Shown in pieces: positions 14,654 to 22,103 of a stretch of DNA of 28,084 nt. The stretch is from a virus, in IMG/VR virus record IMGVR_UViG_3300020583_000199, positions 1 to 28,084 of that record; one strand, written 5' to 3'. Made by a program: the position numbers and the translations under genes. Below the pieces are notes generated by a model. That model did no database searches. It was not told where the DNA came from and saw nothing but the letters and a program-made list of their open reading frames with translations. Each line of letters opens with the position of its first letter. Position 1 is the first letter of the stretch.

Positions 14654-14940
14654 TCGCTCTTCTCCTCTGGCAACTCTGGCATATCTGGTATAGACGGCAG
14701 TATTCGCTTGCCCATGCCGCCAGATGTTGAGATACCACATTCATGCAGGTACTCAAGTGTATGGCCTATCATGTGCTGTGCGAGGTCGTATGCTGCACGT
14801 GCAATGATTTGATGTTGCTCTGTGATAAAAGCCTCCATGTCAGATAGTCCTTTGTCGGATTGCACAACGTTCTCTGCTAATTTCCTGTACAATGCCTTTG
14901 CAAAGCCTGCAAACTGTTCGCTTTTCGGATCATTGCTCAT
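14650..14940 (-). CDS. Hypothetical protein, 96 residues
   Basis: Not recognised. Helical, with FAGFAKALYRKLAENVVQS at residues 9-27, which resembles FALFVKAMNSAMEQVSLWM in the neighbouring protein at 14930-15292, so the two may be distant paralogues. ATG at 14940 follows AGGAGG. Confidence 0.72.
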   Translation of the reverse strand: MSNDPKSEQFAGFAKALYRKLAENVVQSDKGLSDMEAFITEQHQIIARAAYDLAQHMIGHTLEYLHECGISTSGGMGKRILPSIPDMPELPEEKSE

Positions 14941-15292
14941 TCTCTTCCTCCTGTGCCTTGTATTTTGCACGCAACCTCTCACCAAACGCTCGTGCATCGA
15001 TAAGCATTTCATGATGCTGCAAGATACGCTCTATCTCTTGCTTCTTGTGGTTGATCTCTCCCATGTCTTTCATCCATTGCAGCAAGCCTTCTTGTGTCTC
15101 GCCATACGGTGAACCTGCCTCCTGATATTTTTCTGTAAGCGCGTCGCTCAGTTGTTTGAGTGCCGGCATAATTACCGTTGCTGCTTGTTGCATCCATAAT
15201 GAAACCTGTTCCATTGCGCTATTCATCGCCTTCACAAAAAGCGCAAATGGCTCTTCCTGCTGTGGCTTTACCTGATCTTCTTCATTGCTCAT
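14930..15292 (-). CDS. Hypothetical protein, 120 residues, helical
   Basis: Not recognised. Nearly all helical, with a charged coiled-coil-like end (NHKKQEIERILQHHEMLIDARAF). GGAG precedes the ATG, and the 3' end overlaps the next gene by 11 bases. Starts in the same style (MSNEE...) as its neighbour (MSNDP...). Confidence 0.75.
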   Translation of the reverse strand: MSNEEDQVKPQQEEPFALFVKAMNSAMEQVSLWMQQAATVIMPALKQLSDALTEKYQEAGSPYGETQEGLLQWMKDMGEINHKKQEIERILQHHEMLIDARAFGERLRAKYKAQEEENEQ

Positions 15293-15301
15293 CTCATTCT
15301 C

Positions 15302-15445
15302 CTATTCGCTCATCCATAACAACACGCGCATAATTCGTGCAAACAATCCCGCCAACTTTGCCAACAAATAACGCTTGAGGTTATCACACCTCTGCAATTT
15401 GCGTACCTCTTGCCATGCTAGCGCAGTATAATCTTTCTCATTCAT
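15302..15445 (-). CDS. Small basic protein, 47 residues
   Basis: Too short for many gene callers. It has AAGGAG at good spacing before the ATG. The protein begins with a polar segment (EKDYTALAWQEVRK) and ends with a hydrophobic amphipathic helix (LLAKLAGLFARIMRVLLW), possibly membrane-associated. No family recognised. Confidence 0.65.
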   Translation of the reverse strand: MNEKDYTALAWQEVRKLQRCDNLKRYLLAKLAGLFARIMRVLLWMSE

Positions 15446-15448
15446 CGC

Positions 15449-15559
15449 TCATTCTCCTTGCTCTCGTACTCGCTCCATCGCGCACGCCTCGCACTGAGCC
15501 GCGCTATCAGCTCGCGCTCGTTGCTTGCCAGCAGTGCGCGCCATGATTGCTCTACTCAT
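15449..15559 (-). CDS. Possible 36-residue basic protein
   Basis: ATG at 15559 overlaps the upstream gene's stop by 8 bases; a second in-frame ATG is at 15544. The product is arginine/alanine-rich with a C-E-A-C pair, so it might bind zinc or nucleic acid. The end of the frame contains the ribosome site for the next gene. Supported mainly by packing; its own ribosome site is weak. Confidence 0.42.
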   Translation of the reverse strand: MSRAIMARTAGKQRARADSAAQCEACAMERVREQGE

Positions 15560-16001
15560 CAAACCAATCATCAACCAAACGGCTTAACTCTGCCTCTTCC
15601 AACTTCTCATCTCTCCAAGGAGGCAGTTTGATATCTGGGAAGGTGGTTTCTACGTCTTTGCGCAGATTTTTGTACGCGGTCGGTCGCAGCTTGTTATCCG
15701 CCTCATAATCTTCTTCCTCAACCACTGCGCTTGGAAGCAGGATATCAATCGTTTCTACCAGTGCGTCAAGGTAGGGGAATTTTTGCATGGCTGGATTTTT
15801 GGATTGCCAGGTCAAGCAGCCTGCTACGAATTTCAACACCTCATAGAGCACCCAACGCTCTGATTGACAGCGCTGGCACGCTGCGAGAAAAAGCAGATCA
15901 CCAGCGCGTGGCTCAAGATCGATAATCTCTTTCAGTCTCGGATTTTTCAATACTTCCTGGTCTTTGCGGCTTCTGGCTCTTGCCTGATACAGTTCGTCCA
16001 T
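15552..16001 (-). CDS. Hypothetical protein, 149 residues, after dnaB
   Basis: Not recognised. Helical and acidic, with C-x-R-C-Q near residue 42-45 and a VVEEEDYEADNK stretch. Its ribosome site (AAGGAG) includes the dnaB stop codon, so it is coupled to the helicase. A helicase-linked replication factor is possible but unproven. Confidence 0.75.
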   Translation of the reverse strand: MDELYQARARSRKDQEVLKNPRLKEIIDLEPRAGDLLFLAACQRCQSERWVLYEVLKFVAGCLTWQSKNPAMQKFPYLDALVETIDILLPSAVVEEEDYEADNKLRPTAYKNLRKDVETTFPDIKLPPWRDEKLEEAELSRLVDDWFDE

Positions 16002-16012
16002 GATGTTTCTCC

Positions 16013-17401
16013 TTATTCTTCTGTCTCTTCGTTCAAGTTATCAAAACGCGTTAAATTGCCTGTAAACTTCAATGCGACCTCGCCAACAGGTCCGTTGCGG
16101 TGCTTGGCTACAATAATGTCTGCTGTTCCTTCCCGGTTGCTCTTACTCTTGCCATCCTGGTCATAGCCTGCGTAGTAATCGTCTCGATAGACAAACATCA
16201 CCACATCAGCGTCTTGCTCCAAATTGCCGCTGTCTCTCAAGTCGGATAATTGCGGCACCTTGCTTTGACGTGACTCGACGGCGCGTGAGAGTTGAGCCAG
16301 CGCCAACACTGGCACGTTGAACTCTTTCGCAATGCCTTTGAGCCCACGCGATATCTCGCCAACCTCTTGCACGCGATTGGCTTGTTTCGCTGGCGTATCA
16401 TTCTCAGGTTGCATCAATCCGAGATAGTCCACGATCACCAGATCAGGCGCGTGCTTTGTTTTTGCCTTGAGACGGCGCAGTTTACTACGCATAGAGCTGA
16501 TAGGAGAACCAGAGGTATCATCGATGTGAATAGGCAAGTCATTTAGCGTGTCGCTCGCCTCCACCAATTTGTCAAAATCTTCATGTGTCAGCCAACCGCC
16601 ACGAATAAGATTTGACGGAATACGGCTCTGTAACGAAAGTAAGCGAGTGCCTAACTGCTCTTTGCCCATCTCCAGGCTAAACACCGCAACGTTAAAATTT
16701 TTTTTTGCTGCGTTGTAGCCCATACCCATGCCAAGCGCAGTCTTGCCCATTGAAGGCCTGCCAGCCAACAAAATCAAATCGCCTCGCTGAAATCCGTTGG
16801 TCATTTTGTCAAGGTCGTGGAAACCGCTTGGTATCCCCTGGATAGTGCCGCGCTGGTCGTATGCCTTCTCTGCATTGGTCATACAACGCCCAATAATATC
16901 CCCTAGGTGCTCAAAATCAGATTGTGGTGCGTGCTCCATCGTCAGGTTGTACAACAGGCTCTCAACCGCGTTACGCGACTTATCAGGCTCAGAAATGGTA
17001 AAGCCAATAGTTGCTAATTGCTGAGAAGCAAAGAGGATTTGACGCTGCACACTTGTACCCAAAATCATGCTGGTATCTTGCATCAAATCGACTGACCACA
17101 GTTCATCGGCCAAACCCATGAGGCGCACAAGATCGCTTGCCTCCAAGTCCTCGCTCTTCTCCAAAAGATTAGCGAGCACAACAAAATCGGCTCCTTCTCC
17201 ATGCCGATGATAGTAATTCAGCATGATCTCGTAAAGTATTTTGTGGCGCACGATATAAAAATCTGTTGGCTTCAGAACCTCTACAACCACTTCTATTTTG
17301 TAGGGATTGCCAAGAAGCGTACCAAGCACGATTTCTTCAGCGCGTGCGTTGTAAGGCAGTTCAAGTTCTACGGCGCGTACAGGTCTGTCAGTAGTTTTCA
17401 T
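16013..17401 (-). CDS. dnaB: Replicative DNA helicase, DnaB family
   Basis: 462 residues, full family length. It unwinds DNA 5'-3' as a hexameric ring at the replication fork. The N-terminal helical domain (about 17-120) starts with PYNARAEEIVLGTLL; the RecA-like domain has Walker A GRPSMGKT at 214-221, SLEM at 242-245, Walker B VIVDYL at 322-327, DLRDSG at 387-392 and the arginine-finger region KHRNGP at 433-438. All core residues are intact. The start overlaps the initiator stop by ATGA, so helicase and initiator are made together, as with lambda O-P or initiator-helicase pairs of other phages. Confidence 0.96.
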   Translation of the reverse strand: MKTTDRPVRAVELELPYNARAEEIVLGTLLGNPYKIEVVVEVLKPTDFYIVRHKILYEIMLNYYHRHGEGADFVVLANLLEKSEDLEASDLVRLMGLADELWSVDLMQDTSMILGTSVQRQILFASQQLATIGFTISEPDKSRNAVESLLYNLTMEHAPQSDFEHLGDIIGRCMTNAEKAYDQRGTIQGIPSGFHDLDKMTNGFQRGDLILLAGRPSMGKTALGMGMGYNAAKKNFNVAVFSLEMGKEQLGTRLLSLQSRIPSNLIRGGWLTHEDFDKLVEASDTLNDLPIHIDDTSGSPISSMRSKLRRLKAKTKHAPDLVIVDYLGLMQPENDTPAKQANRVQEVGEISRGLKGIAKEFNVPVLALAQLSRAVESRQSKVPQLSDLRDSGNLEQDADVVMFVYRDDYYAGYDQDGKSKSNREGTADIIVAKHRNGPVGEVALKFTGNLTRFDNLNEETEE

Positions 17402-18660
17402 CGCGCAAACCTCCTTGTGTGTTCAACTAGTGGCTGAGAGCGGATAAGCTCTTGCCTTGCCGTTATTTCATCGAGTGCTTTTCTCCCTGGAGTAGTGGCA
17501 ACCTTTGCCTGTGGCTCTTGCTTGCGAGGATCAAAGGCAATAATCTTGCCTGGTTGCTCGCCATTTTTGAGTTTAGTAACTGCGCTCGCCATGTTCTTTG
17601 CGATCTCAGTAAAGGTCAAATCACGCCCACGAGCCTTGATGTCCTTGATGGAAAAGATAATTTGCTCATCGGTACGATCACCATTCACCAGATCATCAAG
17701 CGCCTCCTGCACAAAGGTCTTTGGTGAGCGCGGCAACGGCGTACCAACCTCTTTATCAGCCAGCGCCATGATGTCAGCCATGCGTTGCTTCCTCTGAGCG
17801 GCAATCTGCTTGGAGGTGAGCGGCGCGGCAGGCACATTGTTATTGTTCAGGTCTGATAGGAAGTCAATCTTCTTTTCCTGAAAGGTTGGTTGCTCAGAAG
17901 TAGATTGATTGTTGTGCTTTTCTTGTAGCCTAGAACTATCGGCTTTCGCTTCTGCAAGTTGGCGTCTCAACTCTGCGATTTGTTGGAGCAGAGCATCATC
18001 ATTTTTTTCTGGCGTTGGTTGCGAAAGCGTTTGGCTACAGGAAACTTCTTCGGGCGTGGGAAAAGATTCTTCTAAGTTCTTACTATTCTTATTATTCTTA
18101 GGGGGTACATTTACGCTCACATGTACAACAGTATGGTTGGTACTTCCAACAGTGTCGTTGGTATCGCCAACAGTATTGTTGTCACTACCAACAGTAGTTT
18201 CATCTGTAGAACTGTTGGTAGTACCAACAGTGTAGCGTGGTGTCTTGGCTTTTTTGCCTTGTGTGCAATCAGAATTGCGCTCTGCAATAAACCTGTGATT
18301 GACACAGAGATAGGTTTGCACACGGCCTTTGTTGCCTGTCTCAGCAGTCGGCTTTCCTTCCAGCAGCCCGATGATACCCAATCTCCAGAGCTTGTCTAGA
18401 ATACCCTCTGCTGGTCGTTTGCCTGCTCTGCTGCGAAGCGTGGTATGGTTAATCTGGATTTTAGCGGCAAGCTCTCTGAGCGAAACCGGATACACTTTTT
18501 CATCCCAGTAGAGTGATACCAGCCCGATAGCCACATACCGCTCAGAGATGCTTAGCTCTGAAAATCCCTGGATAAGCACATTGGCGGCTGGCGTGTAATT
18601 ATCTGTTAGACCTGGCCTAGCTTCCTTTTTAGGCTCCTGTGGACGTGCTACTTGCGCCAT
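17398..18660 (-). CDS. Replication initiator, lambda-O-like layout
   Basis: 420 residues. Residues 20-120 form a winged-helix-like DNA-binding domain (SLRELAAKIQINHTTLRS...GILDKLWRLGIIGLL). Residues 142-183 are a low-complexity T/N/V/G repeat (TVGTTNS, TVGSDNN, TVGDTND, TVGSTNH) that is the translation of DNA iterons. A coiled coil follows at about 222-250, and the C-terminus (about 310-365) is the expected helicase-contacting part. Initiators such as lambda O bind iterons lying inside their own gene and recruit the helicase encoded next door. GAGG lies 8 bases before the ATG. The family is inferred from architecture; sequence identity to O was not tested. Confidence 0.8.
   Translation of the reverse strand: MAQVARPQEPKKEARPGLTDNYTPAANVLIQGFSELSISERYVAIGLVSLYWDEKVYPVSLRELAAKIQINHTTLRSRAGKRPAEGILDKLWRLGIIGLLEGKPTAETGNKGRVQTYLCVNHRFIAERNSDCTQGKKAKTPRYTVGTTNSSTDETTVGSDNNTVGDTNDTVGSTNHTVVHVSVNVPPKNNKNSKNLEESFPTPEEVSCSQTLSQPTPEKNDDALLQQIAELRRQLAEAKADSSRLQEKHNNQSTSEQPTFQEKKIDFLSDLNNNNVPAAPLTSKQIAAQRKQRMADIMALADKEVGTPLPRSPKTFVQEALDDLVNGDRTDEQIIFSIKDIKARGRDLTFTEIAKNMASAVTKLKNGEQPGKIIAFDPRKQEPQAKVATTPGRKALDEITARQELIRSQPLVEHTRRFAR
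18077..18231. other. Probable replication origin: iterons plus AT-rich unwinding stretch
   Basis: Four 21-base near-palindromes start at 18133, 18154, 18175 and 18211 (spacing 21, 21, 36). Each has GTTG(G)-arms facing CCAACAGT; the last is a perfect palindrome with 10-base arms ACTGTTGGTA and TACCAACAGT around one base. A partial fifth copy (TACAACAGT) is at 18124-18132. Next to them, 18077-18103 holds three tandem 9-mers TTCTTA(C/T)TA in a strongly A/T-rich stretch, as expected of a DNA-unwinding element. All lie in the initiator coding sequence, as lambda ori lies in gene O. Confidence 0.78.
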
Positions 18661-18701
18661 GACATCAACCTCGAACCGTCAAGCCGCTATCTTCAACGTG
18701 C

Positions 18702-18731
18702 TTGACACACCTTGTTAGAACTGTGTACACT
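18702..18731 (+). promoter_or_regulatory. Promoter of antisense-oriented RNA A
   Basis: TTGACA (18702-18707), 18 bases, TACACT (18726-18731) on the plus strand, facing away from the initiator gene. Its layout matches the promoter at 22104-22133, including the spacer core CTTG-TAG and GTGTA at the -10. Confidence 0.72.
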
Positions 18732-18737
18732 AGACCT

Positions 18738-18862
18738 GTACCCTCGATTAAGGTACAGAAAGACTCTCGACAACGTTTGCGCGTTGCCTGCGTCTTGTCT
18801 CACGGTCCATCGAGCAGATTGCCGCCTGTAGATGGGCCGAAGTCATTTTTGGGGCTATCCCC
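18738..18862 (+). ncRNA. Structured RNA A, OOP-like position, opposing the replication operon
   Basis: No plus-strand gene follows the promoter. The expected transcript folds into: P1 CTGTACC/GGTACAG (18736-18742/18752-18758), P2 GACA/TGTC (18769/18796), P3 AACG/CGTT (18772/18782), P4 GGTCCATC/GATGGGCC (18804-18811/18831-18838) with a 19-base loop containing ATTGCCGCC, and P5 GGGG/CCCC (18851/18859) after a T5 run. RNA B at 22140 has the same elements. The U-G pair in P4 is a mismatch if the minus strand is the RNA, so the plus strand is favoured. It runs opposite to the initiator leader and reaches the stop codon of the gene 18862-19065, like lambda OOP between cII and O. The 3' end is unknown; no U-tail follows P5. 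Confidence 0.62.
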
Positions 18863-19065
18863 TACTTGTTCAGGATTGCTAGTATCTCCTGCTCGTTCAT
18901 TGCTTCCAGCCTGGAAACAGGTGCAATGTACTTCCAATTTCGTTGACGCCAATTCTGAGCGTCTCGCTTGGTTGCGTAGAGATAAAGCTTGCCTTTCCTC
19001 CTTGGTCGCTCTTGTGGCGTCCATCCTTGTGCAGTGATGAACTGTTTTACTTGCTCCAAGTCCAT
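18862..19065 (-). CDS. Small basic protein, first gene of the replication operon
   Basis: 67 residues, rich in K, R, Q and W (ERPRRKGKLYLYATKRDAQNWRQRNW), ending in an acidic helix (MNEQEILAILNK). Probably nucleic-acid binding. No family recognised. AAGGAG precedes the ATG and a strong promoter lies at 19089-19117. Position matches that of cII in lambda (before oop and O), but no sequence similarity to CII is claimed. Confidence 0.75.
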   Translation of the reverse strand: MDLEQVKQFITAQGWTPQERPRRKGKLYLYATKRDAQNWRQRNWKYIAPVSRLEAMNEQEILAILNK

Positions 19066-19088
19066 GTTTCTCCTTGTTGCCTACCGTT

Positions 19089-19117
19089 ATTTTAACACGC
19101 TCTATAGGTGTTGTCAA
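19089..19117 (-). promoter_or_regulatory. Promoter of the replication operon
   Basis: Minus strand: perfect TTGACA (19112-19117), 17 bases, TAAAAT (19089-19094). The -35 lies within the palindrome GTTGACAAC, a possible operator. It drives the small gene, initiator, helicase and probably the genes down to 13.5 kb. The gap 19066-19205 holds nothing else certain; a CAGGC/GCCTG hairpin near 19142-19157 may mark the end of the methylase transcript. Confidence 0.8.
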
Positions 19118-19205
19118 CCGTAGTGTACCATCTATGTGAACAGGCTTCGCGGCCTGGGGGCTAGTCGTTGCCATATACATCCTCTATCTTCACTGCCGAA
19201 GCAGA

Positions 19206-20003
19206 CTATGCAATCTCGAAATCAAATGAGAGTTGGCGCGATTTGCAGGCTTGCGGATTGAGCCAAAGTACCTCTTGTGCCTGCTTGCCATGTTCAGCGA
19301 GTGCAGGCATGGTCACGCGATGCCAACCTGCTAGTGTGGAGTCGTATAGCTCATGAGCATAGCCAGAGAGCACGACCGGGCCGCGATGCTGCAAGAGCAC
19401 TGCTAACAGCGTCTCATGGTCTTTGGTGGTCAGTTCATACGAGTACATTTTGCCTTGCCGCGTGGATAGCTCATATGGCGGATCGACATAGAGCAGGAAA
19501 TCAGGGTAGGCTTTGATGATCTCCAGAGCAGGCATACACTCGATTTCAGCGTTTGCGACCACCGCTATGGTTGCTGCTAGCCTGTCAGGCAGTTGACGCC
19601 AGAGCGATGCCGTAGCGCCTCCGCTAGATGGTCCTCTGTGCCTCCAGCCAGTCTTGCCATTCAATCGTGTGCCGTGTGCCTGCCAGCAACGAACAAGAAA
19701 GCGTCTCGCTCGCTCTATCTCGCTATCAGCCGGCTGATAGGAGTTGTTGTATTCTTCGCGTGACCAGGGAGTGAGATTGATTTGCTCTATCAGCTCGAGA
19801 GAATTGGAGCGCAGAACACGAAACAGATTGACAATATCGCCGTTCAGGTCGTTGATGATTTCGTGATCTGCTGGCTCCTTGTTGAGAAAGATTGCGGCCG
19901 AGCCACAAAAAGGCTCAAGATATTGTTTGTGCTCTGGCAACTGGCTTGCTATCCAATCAGCAAGGAGCCATTTCGCGCCTGGATACCTAATGTACGGTTT
20001 CAT
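19206..20003 (-). CDS. DNA adenine methyltransferase, D12 (Dam-like) family
   Basis: 265 residues, usual for this family. It transfers a methyl group from S-adenosylmethionine to N6 of adenine. RYPGAKW at 6-12 is the family's N-terminal motif X, EPFCGSAAIF at 30-39 is motif I (SAM binding), DLNGDIVNLF at 52-61 follows, and DPPY at 174-177 is the catalytic motif IV. This is the alpha-class order, unlike the beta-class enzyme at 4242. The site may be GATC but cannot be read from sequence alone. AGGATG precedes the ATG. An orphan phage methylase like this usually protects against host restriction. Confidence 0.93.
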   Translation of the reverse strand: MKPYIRYPGAKWLLADWIASQLPEHKQYLEPFCGSAAIFLNKEPADHEIINDLNGDIVNLFRVLRSNSLELIEQINLTPWSREEYNNSYQPADSEIERARRFLVRCWQAHGTRLNGKTGWRHRGPSSGGATASLWRQLPDRLAATIAVVANAEIECMPALEIIKAYPDFLLYVDPPYELSTRQGKMYSYELTTKDHETLLAVLLQHRGPVVLSGYAHELYDSTLAGWHRVTMPALAEHGKQAQEVLWLNPQACKSRQLSFDFEIA

Positions 20004-20057
20004 CTCGACATCCTAATCTATGTTGTGCGTGCCAGCAGAGCCAGCACGCCTCTCGTT

Positions 20058-20510
20058 CTATACGTTCGTTGGTTGTGCGTACATATCAGCGTTATCACTG
20101 TAGTGGCCTTCCATCACCACCTCACAGGCTCCAGTACGCCCACGCTCAAGCAGGACATACATATCCTCGTCAACATCCATCCACCACCAGCCGATGTCAC
20201 CCAGATGTGGCGTGAAGTCGATTGTGTGGATAGTGCTCAGGTCCATCTCAAACTCTGTTGCGAGAATGTTCAGGTTTTCAGCGATATGCTCAAAGTAGCG
20301 AGCAAGATTGTGTTTGTGGTACTCTTCCTCGCTCATGAGGTCGTCAATCTTCTCGCCTGTTGCGATATCCGCACCCTCGTGCTCCCAGAAGACCAGTTGT
20401 GAGCGTGTCTCAGCGTCGTACACGTCGCCATTGCCGCCACAACCGATAAGGCCAAACTGTGAAGGATCGCGGCGTAGGTGTACGCGCTGGTTGAAGTCGT
20501 AGTGGTTCAT
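20058..20510 (-). CDS. Hypothetical protein, 150 residues, with alternative upstream start
   Basis: Not recognised. Polar, with GCGGNGDVYDAETRSQLVFWEHEG near the N-terminus and an unusual GWWWMDVDEDMYVLLERG segment. ATG at 20510 follows a clear AAGGAG. The frame is open upstream to an ATG at 20597 that overlaps the previous gene's stop by ATGA, giving a possible 179-residue form with an extra segment MTTTYAWIPPLCRR. Both starts could be used. Confidence 0.72.
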   Translation of the reverse strand: MNHYDFNQRVHLRRDPSQFGLIGCGGNGDVYDAETRSQLVFWEHEGADIATGEKIDDLMSEEEYHKHNLARYFEHIAENLNILATEFEMDLSTIHTIDFTPHLGDIGWWWMDVDEDMYVLLERGRTGACEVVMEGHYSDNADMYAQPTNV

Positions 20511-20593
20511 TGTGTTCTCCTTGTTCTGTGCTGCTTGCACTGCCTCGTGCGCGATACGGCGGCAGAGTGGCGGTATCCATGCGTACGTGGTGG

Positions 20594-20788
20594 TCATTGC
20601 GCTTGCTCCTTGCCAAGTGTGAAGAAGCGCTCTTTGAGGTAGGCCAGATAAGCAGCCTTGTCAGCCTCGCTAGTAGCCGCCTTGCGCTCTGCACGGTTCT
20701 CACGCTGACGCAAGCGCTTCTCTTCACGATAGCGGCGCTCTCCTGCGCTACAGCGCCGTGAAACGATAGGTGTATCTTCCATGTTCAT
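20594..20788 (-). CDS. Small basic protein, 64 residues
   Basis: Highly charged, arginine-rich helix (RRYREEKRLRQRENRAERKAA) then a KAAYLAYLKERFF segment; possibly a coiled coil or nucleic-acid binder. AAGGAG before the ATG, and ATGA overlaps at both ends. No family recognised. Confidence 0.72.
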   Translation of the reverse strand: MNMEDTPIVSRRCSAGERRYREEKRLRQRENRAERKAATSEADKAAYLAYLKERFFTLGKEQAQ

Positions 20789-21177
20789 TTCGTCTCCTTG
20801 CCCTGCTGTGCTTCGTTTGTTTCCATAGCAACCCTAGAAAGGCTGAATTGAGCAAACCCAGATTCTAGCCAGCGTACATGCTTGCCCTGGTCAAGAGCAT
20901 ATGCCAGTTCTCGCCTAGTAGACGCGCCTGTATAGCCACCAACATTCAGTATCAGCACTTCATCAGCGAGGTCTATTTTCCTCAAGTGCAACTCATCCAA
21001 GCGTTGCTTATCCTGCTCAGTGAGTTCACCGGCAAGCAGGAGGTCAGTATCGCTCTTGAAATCACAGCCAATCGAAAGAACTATTCTGCCTGCTAGCGTC
21101 TCTCTCAGATTGGCTTCATGAAATGCTTCTGAGAAGCGGGTTGACCCACAAAGGCATACAATTGTTGGTTTATCCAT
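20785..21177 (-). CDS. Nucleoside 2-deoxyribosyltransferase-like protein
   Basis: 130 residues. The start IVCLCGSTRFSEAFHEAN, then TLAGRIVLSIG, the LDELHLRKIDLADEVLILNVGG stretch and STRRELAYALDQGKHVRWLE follow the pattern of the Rossmann-like nucleoside 2-deoxyribosyltransferase/DUF4406 family, which breaks or exchanges the N-glycosidic bond of nucleosides or nucleotides. Phage members are thought to act in nucleotide salvage; activity here is unproven. The ATG at 21177 follows AAGGAG; a longer frame from 21315 overlaps the upstream gene and is rejected. Confidence 0.85.
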   Translation of the reverse strand: MDKPTIVCLCGSTRFSEAFHEANLRETLAGRIVLSIGCDFKSDTDLLLAGELTEQDKQRLDELHLRKIDLADEVLILNVGGYTGASTRRELAYALDQGKHVRWLESGFAQFSLSRVAMETNEAQQGKETK

Positions 21178-21610
21178 TAGCTTGCTCCTTGCTCTGCTGT
21201 TGTTCAACATGCAGATCGCCCAGACCATAGGCGGTTTTACGAACCTTGATCTCAGCAGAGATAGCGCTCCATGCCTTGCTGCAAGCGTGGCTATAACGCT
21301 CTGCCTCCACAACACCAGTTAGCGTGTCGATCACTGGCAAGGTTGACACGTCAGGCGCTTCAGCCAATTTCCATGCCTCTTGTGGCATTTGATGGAGGTT
21401 GATTGAATAGTTCCAGTTCATTTCGCGCTGTGCTTGCAGATACCTGAGACGTGCGCCTGCCCATTGGTGGTAAAGGTCCAAGTCTTCCCAACTATCGGTC
21501 TGTGGGAACTCAGCATAGATGCGCTCTGGATCGTCAGGATTGAACACCTCAAGGTTCATCTCCTGTGCGACCTGCTTCAAGATCGCTGCGAACTCTGGCG
21601 TTTGGTTCAT
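21170..21610 (-). CDS. Hypothetical protein, 146 residues
   Basis: Not recognised. Soluble, with DSWEDLDLYHQWAGARLRYL near residues 40-60 and a helical middle. GGAG lies before the ATG at 21610, which overlaps the stop of the upstream gene by ATGA; its own stop overlaps the next gene by 8 bases. Tight coupling suggests it belongs to the nucleotide/DNA-metabolism group. Confidence 0.74.
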   Translation of the reverse strand: MNQTPEFAAILKQVAQEMNLEVFNPDDPERIYAEFPQTDSWEDLDLYHQWAGARLRYLQAQREMNWNYSINLHQMPQEAWKLAEAPDVSTLPVIDTLTGVVEAERYSHACSKAWSAISAEIKVRKTAYGLGDLHVEQQQSKEQANG

Positions 21611-22062
21611 TTCGCGTTCTCCTGTGCTTTCCACTGCTCAAACCGCTCTTTGTACTGGAGGTCAATTGCGAGTTGGACCAATGCAGGATCGATGGTAAAT
21701 GGCTCCATCTCGATCCGTACCGTTTCGCCGCGATCCATAGCCTCTTGCGCGCTGGCGAGATCGGGGTAAGTTTTCGGCTCATCAGTGGTCTTCAAAAACA
21801 CCTGTTTCCAGGAATCGTCTTTCGGCAAAACTGGCGGCAATGCCTCTTTGCCTGCCTCAGAAACGCGGTATACAGGCGTCTTTTGCCCATTCCATAACTC
21901 TTCACCAGCAGGCTCTAGCAGGCCACGCTTGATACAGGCGTGTACAGTGTTAATGTTGAGGTTGCGTTTGCCGTTGGGATTGTAGTTGTAACCAAAGCCG
22001 GTTGTGGTGCTGTCTCCAATCTCCTCCAATGTGTGGAGCATTAACTGTGTTGGCTGTTTCAT
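21607..22062 (-). CDS. Winged-helix-like protein, 151 residues
   Basis: Residues 8-75 (NINTVHACIKRGLLEPAG then YRVSEAGKEAL) fit a winged helix: recognition helix, 'kRGLlep', then a beta wing ending in the MarR/PadR-like 'R-SEAGKEAL'. The C-terminal half is helical and acidic. AAGGAG precedes the ATG at 22062. RNA B is transcribed from just upstream in the opposite direction. The CACTGT/ACAGTG inverted repeat at 22084-22100 lies in its leader and may be an operator or hairpin. Confidence 0.72.
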   Translation of the reverse strand: MKQPTQLMLHTLEEIGDSTTTGFGYNYNPNGKRNLNINTVHACIKRGLLEPAGEELWNGQKTPVYRVSEAGKEALPPVLPKDDSWKQVFLKTTDEPKTYPDLASAQEAMDRGETVRIEMEPFTIDPALVQLAIDLQYKERFEQWKAQENAK

Positions 22063-22103
22063 TCGTTCTCTCCTTGTGTGTCGCACTGTTCCGTACAGTG
22101 CCA

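Noticed and set aside
17398-18660. CRISPR-like array at the 21-base repeats
   Set aside because: Units abut directly without spacers, are palindromic and lie in a conserved-looking coding frame next to an A/T-rich block; iterons fit better.
18800-19180. 126-codon frame across the 18862-19065 gene with a C-terminal tail resembling that of the frame at 22207-22641
   Set aside because: Both tails are read from the RNA A/B elements in the -1 frame. I considered programmed frameshifting, but no slippery heptamer is present at 18.86 kb and the one-run A6 at 22.3 kb is not canonical. RNA pairing explains the similarity better.
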